This document shows positions 46,756-55,573 of a stretch of DNA of 57,706 nt, one piece after another. The notes beneath the pieces were generated by a model. It ran no database searches, had not been told where the DNA came from, and saw only the letters and a list, made by a program, of their open reading frames with translations. The stretch comes from Flavobacteriales bacterium (lineage in GTDB: Bacteria; Bacteroidota; Bacteroidia; Flavobacteriales_D; Crocinitomicaceae). Within the stretch, counting starts at the first letter, position 1. Each line of letters opens with the position of its first letter. The position numbers and the translations under genes were made by a program. The stretch covers positions 1 through 57,706 of the forward strand of contig JADFAL010000082.1 in the NCBI GenBank assembly GCA_015665275.1. Direction: 5' to 3'.

Positions 46756-49700
46756 CTACGATTGCGTTGAAACTGGAATCATAATAGTGAAAGTAGTTCC
46801 TTGGTCTACTTCCGATTCAAAATCGATGGTGCCGTGATGGTTTTCTACTATTTGTCGAACCATTGCCAAACCAAGTCCTGTGCCTGTACTTTTCGTTGTG
46901 AAATATGGCGTGAAGATCTTGTTCTTCTTTTCTGAAGGAATTCCAACTCCGTTGTCTGTAACATCGATCTGCACCTTGGTCTCCGTTCGTGTAATTACAA
47001 TTTCAACCTCGGTCGCTTTCTCTTCCGGTGTCGCTTGTATCGCATTCTTGATGAGGTTATTGAAAACGCGGATCATTTGGTTACGATCGGCACGTAAAGT
47101 TACTTCATTGAGTTCCGTAACGACTTTTACCGAAACACCTTCACTTACGAATACTTGTTTCGCAGATCGAATTAACGCGATAATATCAAGGTGCTCTTCC
47201 GATGGTCTTGGCATCTTCGCAAAATTCGAAAACTCGTTGGCGATGTTCGTTAAGGCATCAATCTGCTCAATGATAGAATTCGCTACGCGCTTCAATTTAT
47301 CCTCACTTTTGGGGTCATCTGCGTCGTAACTTCTCAAAAGATGTTGCACACTGAGACGCATAGGGGTCAGCGGATTCTTAATCTCATGGGCCACCTGTTT
47401 TGCCATTTCTCTCCAAGCAGATTCTCGCTCACTTCGCGCTAGTTTCTGCGCAGCGTATTCCAATTCTTCCAGCTTCTGATTGTAGTCTTTTACCAGAGAT
47501 CCGATTTCATCCTCTTTGTTGTATGAAATGCGTTCGTTTGGCGTCCCGAATTTTACCGCTGAGAAACTTTCTTGTAAAATACGAAGCGGTGCCGTGAGCC
47601 AGTTCGACACAAAAATGGCGATCAAGATGGAGAATGCTAGCAGCAACACAAATACATTCACAATAGCCACCAGGAATTTCTGAATCTGTGTCTCAAACTC
47701 GTTTTGCTGTCCAAAATGTTGCAGATTGATGTACGCCATCAATTTACCGTCCTTGTTATAAAAAGGTTTGTATGCGGAACTGTATTCCAGTGCACCGATC
47801 TGTTCATCCCCCAAGTATTCGCTTCGTTCTCCAAAGCGCATTTCGCGGTAGGCGTTCGGGTTCATTTGTTCACTAATCAATCCAGAGTTGAATACCTTCG
47901 GCCTTGAAGTTGCTAGTAAGTAACCGTTGACGTCATACAGGTTGATGTCAGTAAAGAATACCCTTGAGAACTTCTCCAAATAGAATTGCATTCGATCACC
48001 GTTTTCATCGATGTCCAATTCTTCCATTCCGCCGAGCTTCGCTCCAACTTCCTTGTTCACAGAACTCAACTTTTCACGAACAACATCTCTGGTGTACTCC
48101 TTGTGCTGATTGCTGACGAAGATTCCGCTTCCCCAACCAAAAGCAAGGAGGGATAGGAAAACGAGCGAGATAAGTACCAGTTGAATTTTCAGTGCGAGAC
48201 TCAATGTACGACGTGATGATGCAGATCGGTTCATGCGAAACATCAGTGGTAACAGCATCAATCCGTAAAATGAAAATAAATAGGAGAATGCCGTAAATTG
48301 TTCGATTTGTTCGGCATTTTTACTGGAGAGAACGACCGTGTAATCAGGTGATTTTCGTAAAATGAAGTGATTGTATCCGCCAAAATCCACGAATTGACTC
48401 CCGGTTCCATCATCGGCTAACTTTGTGCTATTTGTAGGATAATTGAAATCACCGTACTTATTCAGAAGCTTGTCGTCGTGATACTTGGCAATGGAATACT
48501 CCTCGAGGGATTCAAAAACCGTTGTAGAACCACTAATTAACAACCTTGGAAATCCTATTTCCTCTGGAATCTTGGTGGATTTGAGCGTACAGAATAATAT
48601 GGCTGTAGAATCTTCGCTTTCTAGTTCTTGACGAATGACGTAGCTGTACTGATTCTTGTAATCGCTAATGAAAAAGATATTCGTATCGATTTCTGAAGGC
48701 ACACCGGATTTATCGACAATTTTTTGGAGCGCGTCGTATTCTCTTGCACTCATCTCTACACGATCTACAATTGGTAAATGCTGTTCGTTGAATAGCGAGA
48801 ACTTCATTTCATAACGCTCCCAATACCCATTGAAGAAACGACGCTCAAGGTTTTCCTGAAAATCTGAGATACGTATTTTGTATTGCGTACTAATGAGTTT
48901 TTTCAGGAATTTATCATCCTTCAATTGCGGTGCCAACGCACTGTATTCTACTTCTGTAACAATGTCTTTTTCGGTGGCCAATTGATTCGCATACAATTCC
49001 TTCTCACCAAGTTCTTTCTTACTTTCAAGATGATTGATGGTCACTGACATGGTAATTGCAAAACTGAACAGTACAAACAATCCTGAGCCAAATCCACGAT
49101 CGGATTTACTTAAAACCACCTGATATAAGACTGCGCCGAAATACATCATTGGGAAGAGTGCTGGAAAAAGCAATCCGAAGCCTACGTTTATTTCATAAAG
49201 CAAGTAAAAACATGAAACCGCGAAGTAGATTACGGCACTTCTCGATCCGAGTACATTGTTTCTTTTACTTAGCCGAACAACGCTTCCAGTGAGATGAAAA
49301 ATGGCGTAGAAAAGGATTCCAAACCCCATTAAGGCAATAATCGAGAAGGCATTTAATGAGAAAAGCTGATTGATTCCAAGCGGAATTGCTGAGTTTTCTA
49401 CCAGAGCTACGGTGAAATACACGAGCAAGATCCAGGGAAAGAGCAAGAAAACTGGAAGCACGTAACTTGCAATCAATCCTCCTTTCGAAGCTTTCCAGCC
49501 ATCAATTCGCAATCGTAAGATGCCTAGGATAAATACCAAAACAATCAAGTGCAACGAGTACTCCAGAAAATTAGGCAGCCAGTCATTGACACCGTAGAGC
49601 GAAGGGCTCATTGCTTCTGTATCCTCCATGAACGAGAACCATGCTCCATTGAATGATAGGTATCGAATGAGTATAATTCCTGCGATAGACAACCATGACC

Positions 49701-50388
49701 AAATGACCTTTTGCTTGATTACTAATTGATAAAGCACTGCAACAACAAGGCTCACCATGAGAAGAAATAGTAACAACAGAATCACAGATTGCTCCTCAGT
49801 CACTGGCTGTTCATCTGCAATAGTAATAGAGCAGACGTATTCTCCTTCTTTGTTTTTAATGGGATAGCCAACATCCTCATCCGGAACTATTTCCGCATCG
49901 TATTCAAATGGCAATTGAGGAGAAAAGCTGTTAACGAGGTGCTGGTTTTCGTAAGCGTAATCATTGCGGATCAAAAAGCTGACACAGACAGTGAAATCGT
50001 TATCGGAAACCACCTTTGCATAGTACCAACCATTCTGCAATTTTACCAATCCCTTTGCAGGGAAGTGGATGTCTGCAAAACGAATAATTGGAAGCTGATT
50101 GGTGTTCCAAAAGATGAGTGAATCATTTCTATAGATGTGAATGTTCACTCCTTCTTGCCCGTTCAAATTTTCCCAATGCGGCGTAATTTGTCCGCTGTTT
50201 AATCGGGTATTGGTGAATTCGAGAACTTGATTTAGACGCTCTTCTTCATCATGGAACGCTGTTTCAAAGGATTCTACGGCGCCATTAAAATCGTGTGTGT
50301 AAACGCTATTGTAGTAGGAAGCAAATAAAATAGCAGCGCCAATGGCGGCCACCAGAAGGTAGAATCGCTTCAAATACGTCAGAATCAT
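46756..50388 (-). CDS. Large NtrY-like membrane sensor histidine kinase
   Basis: A 1210-residue kinase. The N-terminal helix (about 8-27) is followed by an extracytoplasmic domain, then several helices between about 200 and 460, a second sensor region, two more helices (about 720 and 755), another periplasmic domain and a last helix near 925. Next come a HAMP domain (TAPLRILQESF), a NtrY-type H-box with His1001 (AHEIKNPLTPMRLSVQH), and an ATPase domain (NLIKNAIQA, DNGVGI, GTGLGLAMV). No response regulator lies in the window. Its ATG overlaps the uridine kinase stop by 4 bases. Confidence 0.88.
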   Translation of the reverse strand: MILTYLKRFYLLVAAIGAAILFASYYNSVYTHDFNGAVESFETAFHDEEERLNQVLEFTNTRLNSGQITPHWENLNGQEGVNIHIYRNDSLIFWNTNQLPIIRFADIHFPAKGLVKLQNGWYYAKVVSDNDFTVCVSFLIRNDYAYENQHLVNSFSPQLPFEYDAEIVPDEDVGYPIKNKEGEYVCSITIADEQPVTEEQSVILLLLFLLMVSLVVAVLYQLVIKQKVIWSWLSIAGIILIRYLSFNGAWFSFMEDTEAMSPSLYGVNDWLPNFLEYSLHLIVLVFILGILRLRIDGWKASKGGLIASYVLPVFLLFPWILLVYFTVALVENSAIPLGINQLFSLNAFSIIALMGFGILFYAIFHLTGSVVRLSKRNNVLGSRSAVIYFAVSCFYLLYEINVGFGLLFPALFPMMYFGAVLYQVVLSKSDRGFGSGLFVLFSFAITMSVTINHLESKKELGEKELYANQLATEKDIVTEVEYSALAPQLKDDKFLKKLISTQYKIRISDFQENLERRFFNGYWERYEMKFSLFNEQHLPIVDRVEMSAREYDALQKIVDKSGVPSEIDTNIFFISDYKNQYSYVIRQELESEDSTAILFCTLKSTKIPEEIGFPRLLISGSTTVFESLEEYSIAKYHDDKLLNKYGDFNYPTNSTKLADDGTGSQFVDFGGYNHFILRKSPDYTVVLSSKNAEQIEQFTAFSYLFSFYGLMLLPLMFRMNRSASSRRTLSLALKIQLVLISLVFLSLLAFGWGSGIFVSNQHKEYTRDVVREKLSSVNKEVGAKLGGMEELDIDENGDRMQFYLEKFSRVFFTDINLYDVNGYLLATSRPKVFNSGLISEQMNPNAYREMRFGERSEYLGDEQIGALEYSSAYKPFYNKDGKLMAYINLQHFGQQNEFETQIQKFLVAIVNVFVLLLAFSILIAIFVSNWLTAPLRILQESFSAVKFGTPNERISYNKEDEIGSLVKDYNQKLEELEYAAQKLARSERESAWREMAKQVAHEIKNPLTPMRLSVQHLLRSYDADDPKSEDKLKRVANSIIEQIDALTNIANEFSNFAKMPRPSEEHLDIIALIRSAKQVFVSEGVSVKVVTELNEVTLRADRNQMIRVFNNLIKNAIQATPEEKATEVEIVITRTETKVQIDVTDNGVGIPSEKKNKIFTPYFTTKSTGTGLGLAMVRQIVENHHGTIDFESEVDQGTTFTIMIPVSTQS

Positions 50389-51002
50389 AGCTTGACGGCT
50401 TCCATTTTCGCGCCAATTTCATGCGTCAGCTTATGAAAGTCTTCATCGCCATTTGCATCATTTCGGAAACGAAAATCGGCCTGTTCTTCGAAAGGTAGCA
50501 AATAATTTTGGTAGCAGGGTTTTACGTGGTTTTCCCATTGATACAGAATTGCTTCCCGAGAATACCCACGTGTCTCTTGATCTCTGTATAATCTGCGATC
50601 CAATTGCACCTCTGGATCTACCTTGATGAAAACGGAGTAATCTATCAGTTCGCGTACTTCTTCGAAATGAAAAAGAAAGAGTCCTTCTACAATAATTAAT
50701 GGAGATGGATCTATAGTGATCAGCACGTTTTTGTCTGGGGGAGCATTGAAGTGGTATTCTTTCACAACGATACTCGATCCCGAAACCAACTTTCTCAAAT
50801 CGTGAACCAATTGCTCACGATTGAGTGCTGTTGGTAAATCAAAATTGTGTATTCCTTTTTCATCTAATTTTTGCTCTTCAATTGGCAAATAGTAGTTATC
50901 CATCGAGAATACAGAGGGTTGTAGATCACTAAATTGCGAACACAATCGTTTTAGCAACGTTGTTTTGCCTGATCCACTTCCACCACAAATTCCTACAATC
51001 AT
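50385..51002 (-). CDS. udk: Uridine kinase family protein
   Basis: A P-loop kinase of 205 residues: Walker A GGSGSGKTT (6-14), SMDNYYLP for the substrate, and LIIVEGLFLFH for the Mg/phosphate region, followed by the lid RRLYRDQETRGYS. These match uridine/cytidine kinase (pyrimidine salvage), although phosphoribulokinase-like variants share the fold. It sits between a secreted protein gene and a sensor kinase, with 4-base overlaps on both sides, an unusual neighbourhood for a salvage enzyme. Confidence 0.87.
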   Translation of the reverse strand: MIVGICGGSGSGKTTLLKRLCSQFSDLQPSVFSMDNYYLPIEEQKLDEKGIHNFDLPTALNREQLVHDLRKLVSGSSIVVKEYHFNAPPDKNVLITIDPSPLIIVEGLFLFHFEEVRELIDYSVFIKVDPEVQLDRRLYRDQETRGYSREAILYQWENHVKPCYQNYLLPFEEQADFRFRNDANGDEDFHKLTHEIGAKMEAVKL

Positions 51003-52219
51003 CTTTCCATCAAGAATTTAACCGATCCCGGTTTGTTCAATTGCTCCGTATCGAAGGTCATTACGAGGCCGGGCAAAGTTACCATAAACTCTTGTTTTTC
51101 CTTTCGATTGAACACACTACTTGGATTATAGATTGTTCTTTCGGTGAAAGAATTGTGGGATGAGATTTCTCGTTTCTCGAATGTGATGATACTTGCTTTG
51201 TTGTATCCGTTATGATCGAGGTGATAACCAATTCCCTCATTCATAGGGTACAATCCTAATTTCAGTGACTTTTTCTCGATGAAATAATTCAATTCCATTC
51301 GGTTGATTTCCATCCATTCATCGTCTTTCCATTCGTGCAAAATGAGTCTTGCTCCGGCACCTTCAATTTCTCCACCAATCATGTAAAACTTGTCGTTGAT
51401 GTAACACACCATTCCTTTATCTTCCGTATCAAGGTCCTCCATATAATACTTCCCTGTTGTTCCGAAACCAATGTTTTGAACCGAGATGTATTCTTTAGGT
51501 GCTTCAAGAAAATTGTTCCCAGTTGATTTACCTTTGGACGAGAACTCCTTGATGTTCCACCCCTTCTTCTTATTCGAAATTCCCCTACCTGCGAAACAGA
51601 TTTTATCCTCCGTAAATCCGATGTAATCCCAATAACCAACATCATCATTCTTCAAATCATCGAATGGAATACTTCCAATTTCCGCTGCATAAGCCAATAA
51701 GTTGTGATGTGTGATAAATGTTGCTACCTCTTTTACAACCTTCTCTTTTTTGTCTTCGTATCGAATGTGATGTACCAATGCCTTATCTGTGACAATGATA
51801 TTAATGACTTCGGCTGCAGTATAATCATTGATTCCTACACTTTTTAGGGCGCTCTTCAAGGAAACCTTCGAAGTTTTCATGTTACCGGCTTCGTTCAATT
51901 GCGAAAACGAAACGTTCGCTTCTTCTAGCTGTAGATTGTCTAGAAAATATACATAACGTGCATTCTCGCTGCTGATGTAATAAAACTCTTCATCACGTGG
52001 TGTGAACGTCTCATCCCAGATACTCGAGTTTTGATCTCCGACAAGCGTTAGTCCAATTCGGCGCGTTGTTCCGTTCGGATCACGATTCATCAAAATGGCA
52101 CCTTGGCCTTTCCACTCAATAATATCGTGGTACGGATATTTCTGTTCTTCGATTTCAATCTCTTGAGCAGAGGCAGTAAGTGCGACGAAGGCACTAAAAA
52201 TAAGGGCGAGTTTCTTCAT
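50999..52219 (-). CDS. Secreted protein of unknown function
   Basis: A 406-residue protein with a signal peptide (MKKLALIFSAFVALTASAQ). The mature protein is rich in beta strands with repeated Trp/Tyr/Gly, for example DIIEWKGQGAILMNRDP and WDYIGFTEDKICFAGRG, suggestive of a propeller-like or repeat fold. No motif identifies a family. It is the first gene of the coupled operon with udk and the sensor kinase, so it may be translated in step with them. Function unknown. Confidence 0.7.
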   Translation of the reverse strand: MKKLALIFSAFVALTASAQEIEIEEQKYPYHDIIEWKGQGAILMNRDPNGTTRRIGLTLVGDQNSSIWDETFTPRDEEFYYISSENARYVYFLDNLQLEEANVSFSQLNEAGNMKTSKVSLKSALKSVGINDYTAAEVINIIVTDKALVHHIRYEDKKEKVVKEVATFITHHNLLAYAAEIGSIPFDDLKNDDVGYWDYIGFTEDKICFAGRGISNKKKGWNIKEFSSKGKSTGNNFLEAPKEYISVQNIGFGTTGKYYMEDLDTEDKGMVCYINDKFYMIGGEIEGAGARLILHEWKDDEWMEINRMELNYFIEKKSLKLGLYPMNEGIGYHLDHNGYNKASIITFEKREISSHNSFTERTIYNPSSVFNRKEKQEFMVTLPGLVMTFDTEQLNKPGSVKFLMER

Positions 52220-52272
52220 GATTTTGTATTTTGCAGGTAGCGTAGAACAATCTTCGTGCTAAAATAATTGTT

Positions 52273-52938
52273 ATGAAAACAAAATCAAAAATGAATCGAG
52301 TGAAAGGAGTTGGGGCGTTGCTATTGGCAGGGGCATTTGCTTTTGGTTTAAGCAGTGTACAGAGCTCAAAGCCGGGTGATGACGAATTAAAGATTGGAAA
52401 GAAAATGCCATTAGGAGCCTATGAAATGATTGGTTCGGATGATGCCACCTATACTTTAAATGAATTGAAAAAAGAGAACGGCTTAATCGTTGTTTTCTCT
52501 TGTAATACTTGTCCATTTGTGGTGGGCAGTGATAATTTTGATGGTTGGGAAGGCCAATACAACTCTATTTACAAAAAAGCGAAAGCAAACAAAATAGGGA
52601 TGGTTTTGGTGAACAGTAACGTTGCAAAGCGCGAAGGTGATGATTCTAAGTCAGCAATGGCAGACCATAAGAGTGATCTAGGGTATACAATGCCGTATGT
52701 AATCGATAAGGACGCAAAACTTGCTGATGCTCTTGGTGCGAAAACAACTCCTCATGTATACATGTTTGATGGAAGAGGAAAACTAGTTTTCAAAGGGTCG
52801 ATTGACAATAGCTGGGACACTAAACGCGAGAACCTTGAAACGTACTTATTTGATGCTATCGCAGCAGTTGGAAGTGGGGACGAAATTCCTATTACTAATT
52901 CTACTCCAAGGGGTTGTAGTATCAAAAGAGCTAAATAA
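52273..52938 (+). CDS. Thioredoxin-like (redoxin) protein
   Basis: A 221-residue protein with an N-terminal hydrophobic segment (ALLLAGAFAFGLSSVQSS), so exported or membrane anchored. The thioredoxin-like domain has a CNTCPF active-site motif (FSCNTCPFVVG) and the cis-proline region TTPHVYMFD. This is the CxxCPF type of peroxiredoxin-like/AhpC-TSA redoxins of unknown partner. A start at Met10 would still keep the hydrophobic segment. It faces the divergent secreted-protein operon. Confidence 0.82.
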   Translation: MKTKSKMNRVKGVGALLLAGAFAFGLSSVQSSKPGDDELKIGKKMPLGAYEMIGSDDATYTLNELKKENGLIVVFSCNTCPFVVGSDNFDGWEGQYNSIYKKAKANKIGMVLVNSNVAKREGDDSKSAMADHKSDLGYTMPYVIDKDAKLADALGAKTTPHVYMFDGRGKLVFKGSIDNSWDTKRENLETYLFDAIAAVGSGDEIPITNSTPRGCSIKRAK

Positions 52939-52993
52939 TTGGTTCTTTTTAATTCGGTGAGATTGTTTATATTTAGGGCATAAACGCTCACCT

Positions 52994-53752
52994 ATGAAAA
53001 CTATTATTACTCTGGGAATGTTCTTCCCTCTTTTATCTTTTGGACAAGTTTCTTACGATGTTACCGTGACTCGTTTGCGTGCTTACGCTGATGATTGTGA
53101 TGGCGGTGCTATTACTTTTTGTGCAAATGCGCCTCAAGATCCAGTGTACAATATCTGGGTGAATGATGCAGAGGCTAACGAGGAAACCGCTTGTTGGGTA
53201 TTCGAAGATGATAGCGATGCCGCTTATGCTGTTTGGACAGATATTCAGGATTTGCAAATTGCTACACAAGCTAATGTAAACACGACGTATTTAACCTTTG
53301 ATATGTCTGGTTTCGAAACTGATAATTTGAATCCGAATTGTACAAGTGCCACCGGAGATGACGCGGTGATTGATCGTGAATTTGTGCAGCAGATTGATTT
53401 GAGCACACTTAGCGAAGGAGTTGTTAATACTGTGATTATCGATCTTCAGGATACGTACTATGCAGAATTGGAAATTCTTTGGACCGATTTGACGGCTTCC
53501 CAGAAAGAGTTAGCTGCACCTGCGCTTACTTTGGCTCCGAATCCAACGAATGGTTCTTTTACTATTGCTACAACTGGAGTTACTGGAGAACGCACCATAG
53601 AAATTCGCGATATGGCTGGGCGTGTTATTCAAACAATTGCAAATAATTTGGATGTTACGGAAGTTCAATTAGACAACGTTGAATCAGGAAACTACTTCGT
53701 TTATGTGCACTCTGAAAACGGCACCGCGATTGAGAAGTTGATTGTGCGGTAG
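52994..53752 (+). CDS. Secreted T9SS-sorted protein
   Basis: A 252-residue protein with a signal peptide (MKTIITLGMFFPLLSFGQ). A cysteine-containing N-terminal domain of unknown function (about 20-170, acidic, with YADDCDGGA and PNCTSATGDDA) is followed by a type-A T9SS C-terminal sorting domain (LAPNPTNGSFTI ... SGNYFVYVHSENG). It would be exported by SprA. A -7-like TATATTTA (one mismatch) lies about 25 bases upstream. Confidence 0.82.
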   Translation: MKTIITLGMFFPLLSFGQVSYDVTVTRLRAYADDCDGGAITFCANAPQDPVYNIWVNDAEANEETACWVFEDDSDAAYAVWTDIQDLQIATQANVNTTYLTFDMSGFETDNLNPNCTSATGDDAVIDREFVQQIDLSTLSEGVVNTVIIDLQDTYYAELEILWTDLTASQKELAAPALTLAPNPTNGSFTIATTGVTGERTIEIRDMAGRVIQTIANNLDVTEVQLDNVESGNYFVYVHSENGTAIEKLIVR

Positions 53753-53879
53753 ACTTTGGACTATTAGACGGGGTGGACGGTTAGATTTTTTGACTTTTCG
53801 TCGGCATGACGAACATAAGGGACGATACCCCTTTAAGATATGCACTGGAAGAGTCCTTTGGATTCTAAAACCGAGAACT

Positions 53880-54116
53880 CTATTTATTGAGTAATTTTTC
53901 AATTTCTCTGCAGAGAGCTTCGTCTTTTTCCGTTACAGCGTTTACATCATGTGTGAAGATATTTAAATGCAATTGGTTGTACCGGATATCCATGTCCGCG
54001 TGATGTTGCGTCGCATCTGAAATTTTCGCAAGCTTGAGAACAAACGCTGCTAATGTTGTTTGATTCTCGAATTTTAGCGTTGCTTTGATACCGTTTTCTG
54101 TGTTGTTCCAATTCAT
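53880..54116 (-). CDS. phhB: Pterin-4a-carbinolamine dehydratase
   Basis: PhhB regenerates the pterin cofactor of phenylalanine hydroxylase. The protein is 78 residues. The active-site pattern QHHADMDIRYNQLHLNIFTHD, where the family has HHPxWxxxYNxxxxxxxTHD, is kept except that Pro-Glu-Trp is replaced by Ala-Asp-Met. It lies 122 bases after phhA on the same strand with no promoter match between, so co-transcription is likely. Confidence 0.88.
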   Translation of the reverse strand: MNWNNTENGIKATLKFENQTTLAAFVLKLAKISDATQHHADMDIRYNQLHLNIFTHDVNAVTEKDEALCREIEKLLNK

Positions 54117-54238
54117 GAGTTTTGATTTTTTGGTTGTTAGAATACTGAGAGTTCTATGTGTGAGAAAGACGCCCAGAGATTTGTTTTTGAGCGCAAAGAG
54201 CGCGAAGTATCAGCGAAGGAGCAATTGATTTCCATTGA

Positions 54239-54964
54239 TTATATGATTGTTTTGGGTTGGTTCCACTTTTTTGTTACGCTTAGAATGGATTCAAAAAGCT
54301 GCTCGAAGCTATCAATAACAACATAATGCGATTGCATAACGTCAGTTCGGAAGGCCGTTTGCATTACTTCTTCAATATCAAATGGCACCGTTGGAATTTC
54401 ACCCGAAATACTTGAATTTGCTTCACCAAACGAGGAGGCAATTCCTGCTCCGTAAATTTTTAATCCGTTTTGCTGGATTAGTCCAAACTCAATTGTGAAC
54501 CAGTACAATCGTTGAAGCATTACAACGCGTTCGGGAGTATTTAATACGGTGCACCCAAGCTTACCAAATTCATGAGCAAATTCCGAGAAAATAGGGTCGC
54601 TCAACAATGGTACGTGCCCAAACACGTCGTGGAACATATCTGGTTCCTCCAGGTAATCTAGTTGCCCCATAGTTCTTAGCCAGGTGGAAGAACAGAACTT
54701 CTTATCAGCGAGTAATTCGAAGAAGTTCTCCACAGGAATTAATCCGGGGACACATTGAATCTCCCACCCAGAACTTTGCTGAAACCACTGATTGATTTCC
54801 TCAAAATTGGGCGGAGCGTTAGGATGTAATACCGGTTTCATGCGCTCTAGCGCCAACATGTATTCATCGCATGCTTTGTCTTGGAGATTTACCTTTTGGC
54901 GCTCAAAAAGCGTCTTCCAAACTGTAAAATCTTCTTTTCCGTACTTGTTAAATTCTTGTTTCAT
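54239..54964 (-). CDS. phhA: Phenylalanine-4-hydroxylase (monomeric bacterial type)
   Basis: An iron- and pterin-dependent enzyme converting phenylalanine to tyrosine. I choose the ATG at 54964 (241 residues): MKQEFNKYGKEDFTVW is a sensible N-terminus, while the longer frame (to 55045) runs through a terminator hairpin. Iron ligands are in HDVFGHVPLL (two His) and YWFTIEFGLI (Glu). The PDMFHDVFGH motif is diagnostic. No regulatory ACT domain, as expected for bacterial enzymes. Paired with phhB downstream. Confidence 0.94.
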   Translation of the reverse strand: MKQEFNKYGKEDFTVWKTLFERQKVNLQDKACDEYMLALERMKPVLHPNAPPNFEEINQWFQQSSGWEIQCVPGLIPVENFFELLADKKFCSSTWLRTMGQLDYLEEPDMFHDVFGHVPLLSDPIFSEFAHEFGKLGCTVLNTPERVVMLQRLYWFTIEFGLIQQNGLKIYGAGIASSFGEANSSISGEIPTVPFDIEEVMQTAFRTDVMQSHYVVIDSFEQLFESILSVTKKWNQPKTII

Positions 54965-54968
54965 AATC

Positions 54969-55003
54969 AAAAAAAAAGCCCGATTCAATAATTGAACCGG
55001 GCT
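54969..55003 (-). terminator. Terminator-like hairpin directly before the phhA start codon
   Basis: On the minus strand: AGCCCG (55003-54998), C/A mismatch, TTCAA (54996-54992), 3-base loop, TTGAA (54988-54984), CGGGCT (54982-54977) and a run of nine T (54977-54969) ending four bases before the phhA ATG. No minus-strand gene lies upstream that would need terminating, so this may be an attenuator in the phhA leader. Confidence 0.8.
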
Positions 55004-55092
55004 GTGAATACCTTTAAAAAGCACTGCACTACATATCCAGTTCACCTTGGTGAATTCGATAATAATAGTACGTTTTGTGCATTTGCATATTT

Positions 55093-55100
55093 CAAATGTA
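55093..55100 (-). promoter_or_regulatory. -7 element upstream of phhA
   Basis: TACATTTG on the minus strand, exact TAnnTTTG match and identical to the ruvB element. It would give a leader of about 120 bases that contains the hairpin at 54969-55003. Confidence 0.5.
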
Positions 55101-55147
55101 GCATTTTCCTTGAAAGCACCATCTTTTGCGACGTATAAACAATTGTT

Positions 55148-55499
55148 ATGCCAGCCAAAAAGAATTATTATCTTTGGTTTGGTGCGAATCTTACGAATTT
55201 CTGTTCTTCTGCTTGGGGTAAACTTACTCTTACCTACTGTTGCCTTTCACTTCTTGGATGTTGAATCAGGCGATGTTGTTTGCGAGTTCCTAGAAGATTT
55301 CGGCGAAGAAGAAGAGGAAGATGGAGAAACCAGTAAAGCATTAGAAGATACTTTCTTCTTTCGTGACTGGTACGATGCTCAAATTGCACATACACTCCGA
55401 GAACAACAATCTTCCGAGTCGTATCCAGAGAACAACAATCAATTACGCATCATTCATTTAGAGGTTCAAACGCCTCCTCCTCAAAATACATTGGGTTAA
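55148..55499 (+). CDS. Small membrane protein, acidic; start region probably one base out of frame
   Basis: From 55157 to the stop at 55499 the frame encodes a hydrophobic helix (RISVLLLGVNLLLPTVAFHF), then an acidic stretch (Glu/Asp) and a Pro-rich end. It has no ATG in its own frame; only TTG/GTG codons (55047, 55050, 55143) are available. The ATG at 55148 lies in another frame (MPAKKNYY...). Deleting one A from the five-A run at 55157-55161 gives MPAKRIIIFGLVRILRISVL, a natural start. I recognise no family. The gene is divergent from phhA. Confidence 0.55.
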
Positions 55500-55573
55500 A
55501 TCGAAGTGCGTATCCGAACAAGAGGGTGCGCTAATTTATTTGTGGTCCAACCACACAACCTCATTGTATTAGA

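Noticed and set aside
53817-53834. AAGGG/CCCTT hairpin between the T9SS protein and phhB
   Set aside because: Stem of only five pairs and no T-tract on either strand.
54965-55045. Longer phhA reading frame starting at 55045
   Set aside because: It reads straight through the terminator hairpin and T-tract; the family N-terminus fits the ATG at 54964.
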